The notes under the pieces were generated by a model. That model was given only the letters and a program-made list of their open reading frames with translations. It made no database searches and was not told where the DNA came from. A DNA stretch of 64,000 bases from Xanthomonas sp. DAR 35659 (GTDB taxonomy: Bacteria > Pseudomonadota > Gammaproteobacteria > Xanthomonadales > Xanthomonadaceae): contig NZ_CP162488.1 of assembly GCF_041242975.1 (NCBI RefSeq), positions 2,284,001 through 2,348,000 of the forward strand, written 5' to 3'. This document shows positions 30,983-40,316 of this stretch, piece by piece. A program made the translations under genes and the position numbers. Positions within the stretch are counted from its first letter, which is position 1. Each line of letters opens with the position of its first letter.

Positions 30983-32167
30983 ATGGCCGCAAAGCCGAAC
31001 AAATCCCGCACCGCCGACGCCGAATCGAGCAAGCCGGCCAAGCCGGCCAAGCCGAAATCGACGGCCGTCGCCAAGCCTGCAGCGGCGGCACCGGCGCTGG
31101 CCGACGTGCGCGCCAAGATCGACGAGATCGACCGCACCATCCAGGCGCTGATCGCCGAGCGCGCGCAGTTCGCGCACCAGGTCGGCAAGGCCAAGGGCAA
31201 GCTCGCCGCGGCGGTGGACTATTACCGCCCCGAACGCGAGGCGCAGGTGCTGCGCATGGTGGTGGACCGCAACCAGGGTCCGCTCAGCGACGAAGTGCTG
31301 GTGCACGTGTTCCGCGAGATCATGTCCGCGTGCCTGGCGCAGCAGGAGCCGTTGAAGATCGGCTACCTGGGGCCGGAAGGCACCTTCAGCCAGCAGGCGG
31401 TACTCAAGCATTTCGGCCGCTCGGCGGTGGGCCTGCCGATGGCGACCATCGAGGAAGTGTTCCAGGAAGTGGAGAGCGGCAACGCCGATTTCGGCGTGGT
31501 GCCGGTGGAGAATTCAGGGCAGGGCACGATCCAGGTCACGCTGGACATGTTCCTCACCTCCAACCTGAAGATCTGCGGCGAGACCGAGTTGCGCGTGCAC
31601 CAATTCCTGCTCTCGCGCAGCGGGCGGCTGGACGCGATCGAGCGGATCTACGCGCATCCGCAGTCGTTCGCGCAGACCGCCGGCTGGCTGCGCGCGAACC
31701 TGCCGAAGGTGGAGAAGATTCCCGTCTCCAGCAACGCCGAGGGGGCGCGCCGTGCGCGCAATGCCGACGATGCGGCGGCGATCGGCGGGGAGAGTGCGGC
31801 GCATGTGTATGCGCTGAAGAAGGTGATCATGAAGTCGATCGAGGATGACGCGGACAACACCACGCGCTTCCTGGTGATCGGGCGGCAGATCTTTCCGCCG
31901 TCCGGGCACGATCGCACGTCGGTGCTGGTGTTCATCCACGACAAGCCGGGTGCGCTGTTCGATGTGCTCAGTCCGTTCGCGCGGCATGGGATCAGCATGA
32001 ACCGGATCGAGTCGCGGCCGTCGCATCAGGCGAAGTGGGAGTACGGGTTCTTCATCGATCTGGCGGGGCATGTGGAGGATGAGGCGATGAAGTTGGCGTT
32101 GGCGGAGTTGAAGGCGCATTCGGCGCAGATCAAGGTGTTGGGGTCGTATCCGGTGGCGGTGCCTTGA
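30983..32167 (+). CDS. pheA: bifunctional chorismate mutase/prephenate dehydratase (P-protein)
   Basis: 394 aa. Makes phenylpyruvate from chorismate. Domains: a chorismate mutase AroQ helix bundle at about 40-125 (KIDEIDRTIQALIAERAQFA), prephenate dehydratase at about 126-305 (GYLGPEGTFSQQAVLKHF; VVPVENSGQGTIQVTLDMF; the TTRFLVIGR catalytic Thr), and an ACT regulatory domain at about 315-390 (KPGALFDVLSPFA; NRIESRPSHQAKWEYGFF), so phenylalanine feedback control is expected. An unusual Lys/Ala/Pro-rich N-terminal tail of about 38 residues precedes the mutase. GAGGAA lies 11 bases before the ATG. Confidence 0.97.
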   Translation: MAAKPNKSRTADAESSKPAKPAKPKSTAVAKPAAAAPALADVRAKIDEIDRTIQALIAERAQFAHQVGKAKGKLAAAVDYYRPEREAQVLRMVVDRNQGPLSDEVLVHVFREIMSACLAQQEPLKIGYLGPEGTFSQQAVLKHFGRSAVGLPMATIEEVFQEVESGNADFGVVPVENSGQGTIQVTLDMFLTSNLKICGETELRVHQFLLSRSGRLDAIERIYAHPQSFAQTAGWLRANLPKVEKIPVSSNAEGARRARNADDAAAIGGESAAHVYALKKVIMKSIEDDADNTTRFLVIGRQIFPPSGHDRTSVLVFIHDKPGALFDVLSPFARHGISMNRIESRPSHQAKWEYGFFIDLAGHVEDEAMKLALAELKAHSAQIKVLGSYPVAVP

Positions 32168-32234
32168 GGTGGTTGCGCGGTTGCTTGGACTCTGACCGCG
32201 GCTGGGCGCTTTGATCACACAGAGAGTTGCACGT

Positions 32235-32258
32235 GTAGGAGCGGCTTCAGCCGCGACG
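32235..32258 (+). repeat. GTAG-type REP arm downstream of pheA
   Basis: GTAGGAGCGGCTTCAGCCGC followed by GACG, with a degenerate inverted partner (ACTGAAGCCGCTT) at about 32285-32297. Confidence 0.85.
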
Positions 32259-32321
32259 AGGCGTTTCCCGGGAAGGTCATCAGGACTGAAGCCGCTTGTT
32301 CAACAGCAAAGGCAACAGCAA

Positions 32322-32560
32322 AAGCTTTCGCGCTTTGCGCGAGTCACTTTTCTTTGCTTGTGCAAAGAAGCGTTTTACAGCAGCCGGAGGCTGATCAAAG
32401 TAACCAAAAGAAATACACCCCCGGGACGGGCTGCCCCGCGCTGCGCGCGGGGTCCGCGGTCACGACGGGACATCGGAAGGCACATCCATGTGCCTGCCGA
32501 AAACGACGCGCATCTTGCGCGTCGCCCCTGTTGGGGTTTTACCCGCCGTGCCCGCCAGCC
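32322..32560 (+). ncRNA. multi-hairpin intergenic element, possible structured RNA
   Basis: Five hairpins in series: TTCTTTGC/GCAAAGAA (32350-32369), CCCCGCGC/GCGCGGGG (32434-32452), AGGCACAT/ATGTGCCT (32478-32495), CGACGCGCA/TGCGCGTCG (32504-32524) and CCCC/GGGG followed by TTTT (32525-32540). A distant pair, CACGACGGG (32461-32469) with CCCGCCGTG (32542-32550, one mismatch), would close the last three into a junction. The layout resembles an interspersed element I recall in many Xanthomonadaceae genomes. A 27-base stretch (GCGTTTTACAGCAGCCGGAG and on, about 32370-32396) seems to interrupt the usual GCAAAGAAAAGTAACC. Transcription is unproven. Confidence 0.5.
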
Positions 32561-32721
32561 CTCACGGCGGATTGAAAGCAACAGCAAAAACAGAACAGCA
32601 GCAACAGCAAGAACAACAGCAATAGCGGTGGCGTCGTCGCGGTAGCGCAAGCGCTAGGTAGTGGCGGCGGTGACCTCGGGCGGTAGTGGATCTTCGGGTG
32701 GTTGGACTTTCAGGAACGATG

Positions 32722-34035
32722 ATGAGCAACGAGCAAGGCTGGATCGCAACGCGCGGCACCGCGCTGCAGGGCACGCTGACGGTGCCGGGCGATAAGTCGG
32801 TGTCGCACCGGGCGGTGATGTTCGCGGCGTTGGCCGATGGCACGTCGCGCATCGAGGGGTTTCTCGAGGGCGAGGACACGCGTTCGACCGCGGCGATCTT
32901 CGCGCGGCTCGGGGTGCGGATCGAGACGCCGTCGCCGTCGCAGCGCGTCGTGCATGGCGTGGGCGTGGATGGGCTGCAGGCGCCGCAGGGCGAGCTGGAT
33001 TGCGGCAATGCCGGTACCGGCATGCGCCTGCTCGCCGGGTTGTTCGCGGCGCAGCCCTTCGACAGCGTGCTGGTCGGCGATGCGTCGCTGTCCAAGCGGC
33101 CGATGCGCCGGGTCACCGAGCCGCTGGCGCTGATGGGCGCGCGCATCGACACCGAGGCCAATGGCGTGCCGCCGCTGCGCATCCATGGCAGCCAGCCGCT
33201 GCGCGGCATCGAGTTCGTCTCGCCGGTGGCCAGCGCCCAGGTCAAGTCGGCGGTGCTGCTGGCCGGTCTGTATGCCGACGGCGTCACCACGGTGCAGGAA
33301 CCGCATCCCACCCGCGACTACACCGAGCGCATGCTCTGCGCGTTCGGTGTGGAGATCGACTTCGCGCCCGGCCAGGCGCGCCTGCGCGGCGGCCAGCGTC
33401 TGCGCGCCACCGATATCGCGGTGCCGGCGGACTTCTCCTCGGCGGCGTTCTTCATCGTCGCCGCCAGCATCATTCCCGGCTCGGACATCACCCTGAAGGC
33501 AGTCGGGCTCAATCCGCGCCGCATCGGCCTGCTGGCCGCGCTGCGGCTGATGGGCGCGGACATCGTCGAGCACAACCACAGCGAACACGGCGGGGAGCCG
33601 GTCGCCGACCTGCGGGTGCGTTACGCGCCGCTACGCGGCGCGACGATTCCCGAGAGCGTGGTGCCGGACATGATCGACGAGTTCCCTGCGCTGTTCGTGG
33701 CCGCGGCCGCCGCCGAAGGCCAGACCGTGGTCAGCGGCGCGGCGGAGCTGCGGGTCAAGGAGTCGGACCGCCTGGCGGCGATGGCCACCGGACTGCGCAG
33801 CCTCGGCATCGTCGTCGACGAGACCCCGGATGGCGCCACGATCCATGGCGGCACGCTGGGCGCCGGCACGATCGAGAGCCATGGCGACCATCGCATCGCG
33901 ATGGCCTTCGCGATCGCCGGGCAACTGGCGGCGGGCGAGGTGCGGATCAACGACGTCGCCAACGTCGCGACCTCGTTCCCGGGGTTCGATACGCTGGCGC
34001 GCGGCGCCGGCTTCGGTTTGCGCGCCGCCGATTGA
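32722..34035 (+). CDS. aroA: 3-phosphoshikimate 1-carboxyvinyltransferase (EPSP synthase)
   Basis: 437 aa; penultimate shikimate-pathway step, joining shikimate-3-phosphate and PEP. Motifs are VPGDKSVSHRAVMFAALADG, LDCGNAGTGMRLL, VGDASLSKRPMRRVTEPL, SAQVKSAVLLAGL and the C-terminal RVKESDRLAAMA and SHGDHRIAMAF. The GDASLSKRPM and ASAQVKSAVLLAGL blocks resemble class II (CP4/Bacillus-like) enzymes more than E. coli AroA, but the PEP-site residue is Gly98 where CP4 has Ala, so glyphosate sensitivity is expected. AGGA sits 6 bases before ATG 32722; an adjacent ATG at 32719 is the alternative. cmk and rpsA, the usual neighbours, do not follow. Confidence 0.97.
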   Translation: MSNEQGWIATRGTALQGTLTVPGDKSVSHRAVMFAALADGTSRIEGFLEGEDTRSTAAIFARLGVRIETPSPSQRVVHGVGVDGLQAPQGELDCGNAGTGMRLLAGLFAAQPFDSVLVGDASLSKRPMRRVTEPLALMGARIDTEANGVPPLRIHGSQPLRGIEFVSPVASAQVKSAVLLAGLYADGVTTVQEPHPTRDYTERMLCAFGVEIDFAPGQARLRGGQRLRATDIAVPADFSSAAFFIVAASIIPGSDITLKAVGLNPRRIGLLAALRLMGADIVEHNHSEHGGEPVADLRVRYAPLRGATIPESVVPDMIDEFPALFVAAAAAEGQTVVSGAAELRVKESDRLAAMATGLRSLGIVVDETPDGATIHGGTLGAGTIESHGDHRIAMAFAIAGQLAAGEVRINDVANVATSFPGFDTLARGAGFGLRAAD

Positions 34036-34116
34036 GCGTAGCGGTCTCGCGAGACGGCCGCGGTCCGTGGCATCGCGGCGCACGCCGCGACGCATCCGTT
34101 CGCGTCGTTCCTGTGC

Positions 34117-34347
34117 CTACGGGGTGCGTGGCGGGTCGCTCGCGGGCGTCGCCGGTGCTGCATTCGTCGGGGCGTCCGGCGACGGTGCCTCGCCGCCATC
34201 GTCGCGACTCAACCACCAGCCGGCGGCCGCCAACACCAACACGATCAGCGCCACCCACGCCCATGGCGAGCCGCGATGGGCGTGGGAACGGCGCTGGACG
34301 TCGCGGCCCTGCGCGTACGGATCCCGGATGTCTTGAGGACTGGACAT
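34117..34347 (-). CDS. small single-pass membrane protein
   Basis: 76 aa. A charged N-terminus (MSSPQDIRDPYAQGRDVQRR) is followed by one membrane helix (about 30-49, WAWVALIVLVLAAAGWWL) and an Asp/Pro/Ala-rich, presumably periplasmic tail. AAGGAG lies 7 bases before ATG 34347, favouring it over the ATG two codons upstream. No family recognised. Confidence 0.6.
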   Translation of the reverse strand: MSSPQDIRDPYAQGRDVQRRSHAHRGSPWAWVALIVLVLAAAGWWLSRDDGGEAPSPDAPTNAAPATPASDPPRTP

Positions 34348-34452
34348 GACCATGCTCCTTGCGTCTTGCAACGAGCCTAGTCTTGCCCGTGGCGGCGCAA
34401 GGTGTGTCAGCCGCCCGTGAACGCCGCACCTCCGCCGCATGCGGGGTTCAGC

Positions 34453-35121
34453 TTACTGAGCCGGCTTGAAATCGAACGGGATCTCCAGACTCCCGGCGAC
34501 CGGCTGGCCGTTCTTCTGCGCGGGCCGGAAGCGCCAGCGGCGCACGGCTTCCATCGCGGCACGGTCCAGCTCGCGCGACCCACTGCGCTTGACCAGGGCC
34601 ACGCCGCCAGGCGCGCCGCTGGCATCGACCTCGACCCGCACCACCACCGTGCCGCTGTCGCCGCGGCGCAAGGCGGCCGTCGGGTAACGCGGCGGCGCCT
34701 GTCCCTCCAGCGGCACCGGACGATCGCCGGGCGCCAGCGCAGCGCCGCCGGCACCCGCGGCCACGGCGTCGCTGCCGGTGGGGCCCGCCGCGATGGCATC
34801 GGCTCCCGCCGGTGGGGCGGGGGGCGCGGTCTCGACCAGCTTCGGTGTGTCCTCCGTCGTCGTCGCCGGCGGCTTGGCCTGCGGCATGTCGCTGGCCGCG
34901 CTGCCGGCGGGCAGCGGCTCGGGCAGCGGCTTGATCTCCGCCGTGTCCTGCTGCACCTGCGCCGGTTGCGGCTTGTAGAAATCGTTGTCCTTGCGCCCGC
35001 TCAGCCAGACCGCCAGGAACAGCAGCAGCCCGGCGCAGAACGCGATGCCGACGATCACCAGCAGACGCCGCGGCAGGCGCAGCACGATGCCGGAGTTGGA
35101 AGAGGGGGGTGACGTGGACAT
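34453..35121 (-). CDS. TonB family protein (energy transducer-like)
   Basis: 222 aa. A short cytosolic N-terminus, a membrane helix (about 17-43), a Pro/Ala-rich periplasmic linker (about 50-140) and a TonB C-terminal domain (about 140-218: APPRYPTAALRRGDSGTVVV, LDRAAMEAVRRWRFRPA). It probably contacts an outer-membrane receptor plug or acts as a periplasmic partner. No exbB/exbD is beside it. Divergent from serS. Confidence 0.88.
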   Translation of the reverse strand: MSTSPPSSNSGIVLRLPRRLLVIVGIAFCAGLLLFLAVWLSGRKDNDFYKPQPAQVQQDTAEIKPLPEPLPAGSAASDMPQAKPPATTTEDTPKLVETAPPAPPAGADAIAAGPTGSDAVAAGAGGAALAPGDRPVPLEGQAPPRYPTAALRRGDSGTVVVRVEVDASGAPGGVALVKRSGSRELDRAAMEAVRRWRFRPAQKNGQPVAGSLEIPFDFKPAQ

Positions 35122-35226
35122 GGGGCTCACCGTGAGGAACCGCTGGATTCTGGCATAGCCGCGGTGAATCGGTCGCACAGCGTCCGCGGCGCGCGCGCGC
35201 TGTCGGCAAAAGCGCGGCCGACAGGC

Positions 35227-36545
<1,319 letters not shown>

Positions 36546-37157
36546 GCGACGGGCGCCGCGCCAGCGGCGTGCGACGCTGCCCCTGTTCGTCAGGCGACGG
36601 CGTTGGCGTAGCCCCGGTGCCAGGCACTTGGTGAAGCTGCGTGCTTGTGAGCGACTCGCCCGCATTCCGGCCGGACGTTCACGGAATCGATGCTCAAGCT
36701 AGGCACGACGGCCATTCGATAGCGGCCGACCCCGGGCGCCGCCGCAGCGTTGCAGACCCTGCCGCACGTGGCGGAACGGCCCCGCACCCGACCGCGTCGC
36801 GTGGTCTGTACCCAAATGCCGCGCCCTGGCTGCCATCCCCTCCGATCCCGGTTTCAGCCTGGATTCGCAGCGGATTCGTCGCTCCGCGATGTCTCCAGCG
36901 CGTGTTCGATGGCGTTGTCGCACCCGCGACCAAGACGGCGACGCCGCCTGGATGCTTGAATCGCGGCGAACCGGGTCAGGCCATCGTCCCGGGGATTGAG
37001 TGGGAACCGGGGAAGCGCCGGGTGCAGCAGACTCCCGGCGATCGGGAAGCGTCGCGCTGCGCGCAGCGGCACGGCCGTCGGGTGCGCAGCCTCGATCGTT
37101 GTGGGAGTAGAATGACCCCGACGCGATTTCATCCATCGTTCTAGATATCGAAAGAAC
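36546..37157. other. 612-bp gap without a convincing gene
   Basis: Frames here are GC-type shadows with no ribosome site or family resemblance. Near the right end, TAGAAT (37108-37113) could be the -10 of the LysR gene. An inverted repeat GTTCT-N10-AGAAC (about 37138-37157) overlaps its ribosome-site region and could be an autoregulatory site. Confidence 0.4.
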
Positions 37158-38144
37158 ATGCACGATCTCAACGACCTGTACTACTTCGCGATGGTGGTGG
37201 ACCACGGCGGTTTCGCCGCGGCCGAGCGCGCCCTGGGCATCCCCAAGTCGCGCCTGAGCCGCCGCATCAGCCAACTGGAAACCGACCTGGGCGTGCGCCT
37301 GCTGCAGCGCTCCACGCGCCGCTTCGCAGTCACCGACCTGGGCATGAGCGTGCATCGCCACGCGCAGACCATGCTGGCCGAGGCGCAGGCGGCGCGCGAG
37401 GTGGTGGACCGGCTCAGCGCCGAGCCGCGCGGCCTGGTCCGGGTCAGCGTGCCGGTGTCGCTGGCGCAGATGCAGCTGCCCAAGCTGCTGCCGATGTTTC
37501 TGGACCAGTACCCCAAGGTGCGGCTGCAACTGAACATCAGCAACCGCCGCGTCGACATCATCAACGAAGGCTACGACGTCGCCTTGCGCGTGCGTTCGCG
37601 CCTGGACGACGACGGCAGCCTGGTGATGCGCAGCTTCGGCCAGGTGCAAGAGCTGCTGGTCGCCAGCCCCAAGTATCTGGACCGCGCCGGCCGCCCCAAG
37701 GACCCGGAGGAACTGACCTCGCACGTGACCTTGAGCATCAGCGAGGACGAGGCGCGGCAGCGTTGGGAATTGCATGGGCCGGCCGGCGAAGTGCGCCGCG
37801 TCGACCTGCAGCCGCGCGTGGCCGGCTTCGATTTCCCGCTGCTGCAGTCGATGGTCAAGGACGGGTTCGGCATCACCCTGCTGCCGGAAACGGTCTGCGC
37901 CGATGCGGTGCGCAACGGCGAACTGGAAGTGGTGCTGCCGGAGTGGTCGCTGCCGCAGGGCATCTGCCACGCCGTGTTCGCCTCGCGCCGCGGCCTGCTG
38001 CCGGCGGTGCGCGTGTTCATCGATTTCCTCGCCGAGCACCTGCCGCGGCAGATCGAGGCCTCGCGCCTGGATTGCAGCGGCTGCCCGGAGCGGGTCAAGG
38101 TCAAGCATTCGACCCTGGGCGCGATGGCGGTCGAGGCCGGCTGA
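37158..38144 (+). CDS. LysR family transcriptional regulator
   Basis: 328 aa. The N-terminal helix-turn-helix (DLYYFAMVVDHGGFAAAERA, then LGIPKSRLSRRISQLE) is followed by a periplasmic-binding-like effector domain from about residue 90. It is of the AaeR/CrgA-like group by its N-terminus (MHDLNDLYYFAMVV). The C-terminus is extended by about 30 residues with two cysteines (LDCSGCPERVKVK), which is unusual. The regulated gene is not obvious: no divergent gene sits within 600 bases. Effector unknown. Confidence 0.92.
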   Translation: MHDLNDLYYFAMVVDHGGFAAAERALGIPKSRLSRRISQLETDLGVRLLQRSTRRFAVTDLGMSVHRHAQTMLAEAQAAREVVDRLSAEPRGLVRVSVPVSLAQMQLPKLLPMFLDQYPKVRLQLNISNRRVDIINEGYDVALRVRSRLDDDGSLVMRSFGQVQELLVASPKYLDRAGRPKDPEELTSHVTLSISEDEARQRWELHGPAGEVRRVDLQPRVAGFDFPLLQSMVKDGFGITLLPETVCADAVRNGELEVVLPEWSLPQGICHAVFASRRGLLPAVRVFIDFLAEHLPRQIEASRLDCSGCPERVKVKHSTLGAMAVEAG

Positions 38145-38295
38145 GCAAAACCCGCGCGGGCATGCGAAAATGCGCGCGCCGGCGCTGTATCGCGATTTCG
38201 ACGCATGCTAGTGCGCTCACGTCGCGGCACGAAGTAGGGGATGCGCAGTAACAGGTCGAGCGCGTCCTCGCGACGCGCGTGGTTTGGTCGCAATC

Positions 38296-38385
38296 GGAGA
38301 GATGGCCGAGCGGTTTAAGGCACCGGTCTTGAAAACCGGCGAAGGGTCAAACCTTCCGTGGGTTCGAATCCCACTCTCTCCGCCA
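38296..38385 (+). tRNA. tRNA-Ser(UGA)
   Basis: 90 nt, with an encoded CCA (38383-38385). The acceptor stem is GGAGAGA/TCTCTCC, the D-arm is TGGCCGAGCGG, and the anticodon stem CCGGT/ACCGG carries loop CTTGAAA (anticodon TGA, 38330-38332). A long variable arm (GCGAAGGGTCAAACCTTCCGT) and the TTCGAAT T-loop complete it. It reads UCA and other UCN codons. Confidence 0.98.
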
Positions 38386-38854
38386 ACCACTGCCTTCGCA
38401 GTTGTACGTCGGGCGGGTCGGGGAAGCGTCCGGTGCCCGGATGCGCGGCGACCTCTGGCAGTGTCCGCGCGAGGCTATCGGAAAATTCGGATTTGGCGAG
38501 TTGTTCGCGCGGTGGCATTGCGTCCGGATTTCGGGATGGGCAAGGTCAGGAAAATCTGACCCGGCATCAGGCTTTGTCCTGATAACGTTTTTGTCTTGCG
38601 GTCGCGATACTGCGCCTGCCTGACGCAGGTACCGCCGCGCTCACCCTAGAGGAGCGAACAGGCTGGTCACTCGCCCTGCGTGTCGAGCCTTGAGTAAGCT
38701 CGACGTGGTGTTTGTTTCACCCTGATGACAAGGCCCAGATGCTTGCTTAGCGTGCCGTGAATTTCGGTGGCTTTGTCTACAAAATTCGGTTGCCCTGAAT
38801 AATTCACGCCGCTAGGCTGGTGGCGTGGCGTTCGCCGCATTGGGGTTATACGAG
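38386..38854. other. 469-bp gap between tRNA-Ser and the GacA-like gene
   Basis: No gene is supported. It is lower in GC than its surroundings. A hairpin GTCGAGC/GCTCGAC (38682-38704, 9-nt loop) lies about 300 bases past the tRNA. The promoter of the downstream regulator is at its right end. Confidence 0.5.
38790..38818 (+). promoter_or_regulatory. sigma-70-like promoter of the GacA-like gene
   Basis: TTGCCC (38790-38795), a spacer of exactly 17 bases, then TAGGCT (38813-38818); predicted start near 38825, about 30 bases before the ATG at 38855. Confidence 0.45.
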
Positions 38855-39502
38855 ATGGCCATCAGGGTTTTTCTGGTCGATGATCATGCTCTTGTCCGTA
38901 CCGGCATGAAGCTGATCCTTTCGAATCAAACCGATATCGAAATCGTCGGAGAGGCCGAGAGCGGCGAGGCGGCGATGCCGCAGATCCGCCAGCTCAAGCC
39001 CGACATCGTGCTGTGCGATCTGCACATGCCCGGCGTCAGCGGACTCGAGGTCACCGAACGCATCGTCAAGGGCGACCACGGCACCAAGGTCATCATCGTG
39101 TCGGTGCTGGAAGATGGTCCGTTGCCCAAGCGCCTGCTCGAGGCCGGCGCGTCCGGCTATGTCGGCAAGGCGGGCGATGCGCAGGAACTGTTGCGCGCGG
39201 TGCGCGACGTGGCGATGGGCAAGCGCTACCTCGGCGCCAACATCGCGCAGAACCTGGCGCTGGCCAATCTGGAAGGCGGCGGTTCGCCGTTCGATGCCCT
39301 GTCGCCGCGGGAACTGGAGGTCGCCTTGCTGCTGACCCGCGGGCTGCGCCAGGAAGACATCGCCAAGCGCCTGAGCCTCAGCGCCAAGACCGTCAACACG
39401 CACAAGGCGCGACTGTTCGAGAAGGTCGGCATCCACGACAACATCGCGCTGGCGCGTCTGGCCACGCAGTACGGGCTGCTGGATCCGGCGCATCCGCTGT
39501 AA
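38855..39502 (+). CDS. gacA: GacA/UvrY-like response regulator
   Basis: 215 aa. The receiver domain has the acidic pair D9/D10 (FLVDDHALVRTGMK), the phosphoacceptor D55 (IVLCDLHMPG) and the conserved Lys in GYVGKAG. The LuxR-type helix-turn-helix is LSPRELEVALLLTRGLRQED, then IAKRLSLSAKTVNTHKARLF. Its sequence is closest to the GacA/UvrY group (IRVFLVDDH start), which with a GacS-type kinase controls small regulatory RNAs and virulence or secondary metabolism. The cognate kinase is not in the window. It has its own promoter and terminator. Confidence 0.88.
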   Translation: MAIRVFLVDDHALVRTGMKLILSNQTDIEIVGEAESGEAAMPQIRQLKPDIVLCDLHMPGVSGLEVTERIVKGDHGTKVIIVSVLEDGPLPKRLLEAGASGYVGKAGDAQELLRAVRDVAMGKRYLGANIAQNLALANLEGGGSPFDALSPRELEVALLLTRGLRQEDIAKRLSLSAKTVNTHKARLFEKVGIHDNIALARLATQYGLLDPAHPL

Positions 39503-39525
39503 GGCGTCTTGCCTCGCGGCTGAAG

Positions 39526-39554
39526 AAAGCGACCCACAGGGTCGCTTTTTTTTT
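39526..39554 (+). terminator. intrinsic terminator after the GacA-like gene
   Basis: An 8-bp stem, AGCGACCC/GGGTCGCT, extended by A-T pairs, with a 3-nt loop and a run of nine T; 24 bases past the stop. Confidence 0.95.
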
Positions 39555-39713
39555 GCGATCGCCTCCGCTCGCAGACGCGGATGCGGCGTCCGAGTGCCCA
39601 GTTCATCAGGCGGCGTGCCACCCGTTTCCGCCGTTTTGCGCCTGTTTTGGCGTCGGTTGCAATCCGTCGCGGGCGAGTGCTACCGTCGCGCCGAGCTTGC
39701 AAGGGAGCCTGTT

Positions 39714-40316
39714 TTGGCGAGCAAACCGTTCTTCGGGCAATGGCGGACCCGAGCGATGGCCGGCGCTGGCGGAATCGCTGCAATCGTTGCAAGTTGGGGG
39801 ATGGGATTGTTCGAGGCCAAGGACAAGCCCGTGCTCGCGAACCTGCCCGTCGCGCAGTCCATTGCCGCAGGCGAGTGGTCGCTGCGATTCGAGCGTGCGG
39901 ACCTCAGCGATCGGCTGCCGGACGGAAGCGCGCTGGCCAAATCGGGGCGCAAGGCGATCGTGTTGTACCTCGAGGCGACCAATCGCACCGCGCGCACCAG
40001 CGGCACGCTGCCGCGCGCGATCACGCTGGCCACGCCCATTCCCGGCGTCGATGCCCGGCCGACCGCGTATCTGCTGCGCGATCGCGCCGCCCTGACCGAA
40101 CTGCAGCCGGCCTTGCCGGAAGAGATCGCGCTGGTCTGGACGTATCCGGCCGCGCAGCCCGCCGCACCACGCGTGCGTTTCGATGTGGCCGCCAGCACGT
40201 TCAAGCCCTTCGACAATCTCTACGCGCAGCCGTTGTGGACCGATCCGCATCCGGTCGGCGCGGTCGAACTGCCGCTGGACACGGTGCGGCCCGATGCGCC
40301 CGCAGGTGAGTCGTGA
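39714..40316 (+). CDS. membrane-anchored protein of unknown function, operon gene 1
   Basis: 200 aa from TTG 39714, which has AGGGAG 6 bases upstream; no in-frame ATG has a ribosome site, and the frame further upstream overlaps the terminator region. One N-terminal membrane helix (about 14-33, AMAGAGGIAAIVASWGMGLF) anchors a beta-rich periplasmic domain of about 165 residues (WSLRFERADLSDRLPDGSAL; AIVLYLEATNRTARTSG; EIALVWTYP). The pattern recalls an immunoglobulin-like fold. Not recognised. Its TGA overlaps the GTG of the next gene, so translation is coupled. Confidence 0.7.
   Translation: MASKPFFGQWRTRAMAGAGGIAAIVASWGMGLFEAKDKPVLANLPVAQSIAAGEWSLRFERADLSDRLPDGSALAKSGRKAIVLYLEATNRTARTSGTLPRAITLATPIPGVDARPTAYLLRDRAALTELQPALPEEIALVWTYPAAQPAAPRVRFDVAASTFKPFDNLYAQPLWTDPHPVGAVELPLDTVRPDAPAGES

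Larger units (their letters stand above)
32168..32721. other. 554-bp gap with REP, structured repeat element and CAACAG-rich tract
   Basis: From left to right: a GTAG REP arm (32235-32258) with a degenerate partner (about 32285-32297); the multi-hairpin element (32322-32560, listed separately); and a CAACAG/AACAGC-rich microsatellite-like tract (32577-32625), matching a shorter CAACAGCAAAGGCAACAGC at 32299-32319. No coding frame is credible. Confidence 0.8.

Noticed and set aside
36641..37144. A 167-aa frame between serS and the LysR gene
   Set aside because: Pro/Arg-rich, no ribosome site, no recognisable domain; probably a shadow.
38284..38559. A 91-aa frame beginning through the tRNA (GEMAERFKAPVLKTGEGSN)
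   Set aside because: It is the tRNA-Ser gene read as protein, a familiar annotation artefact.
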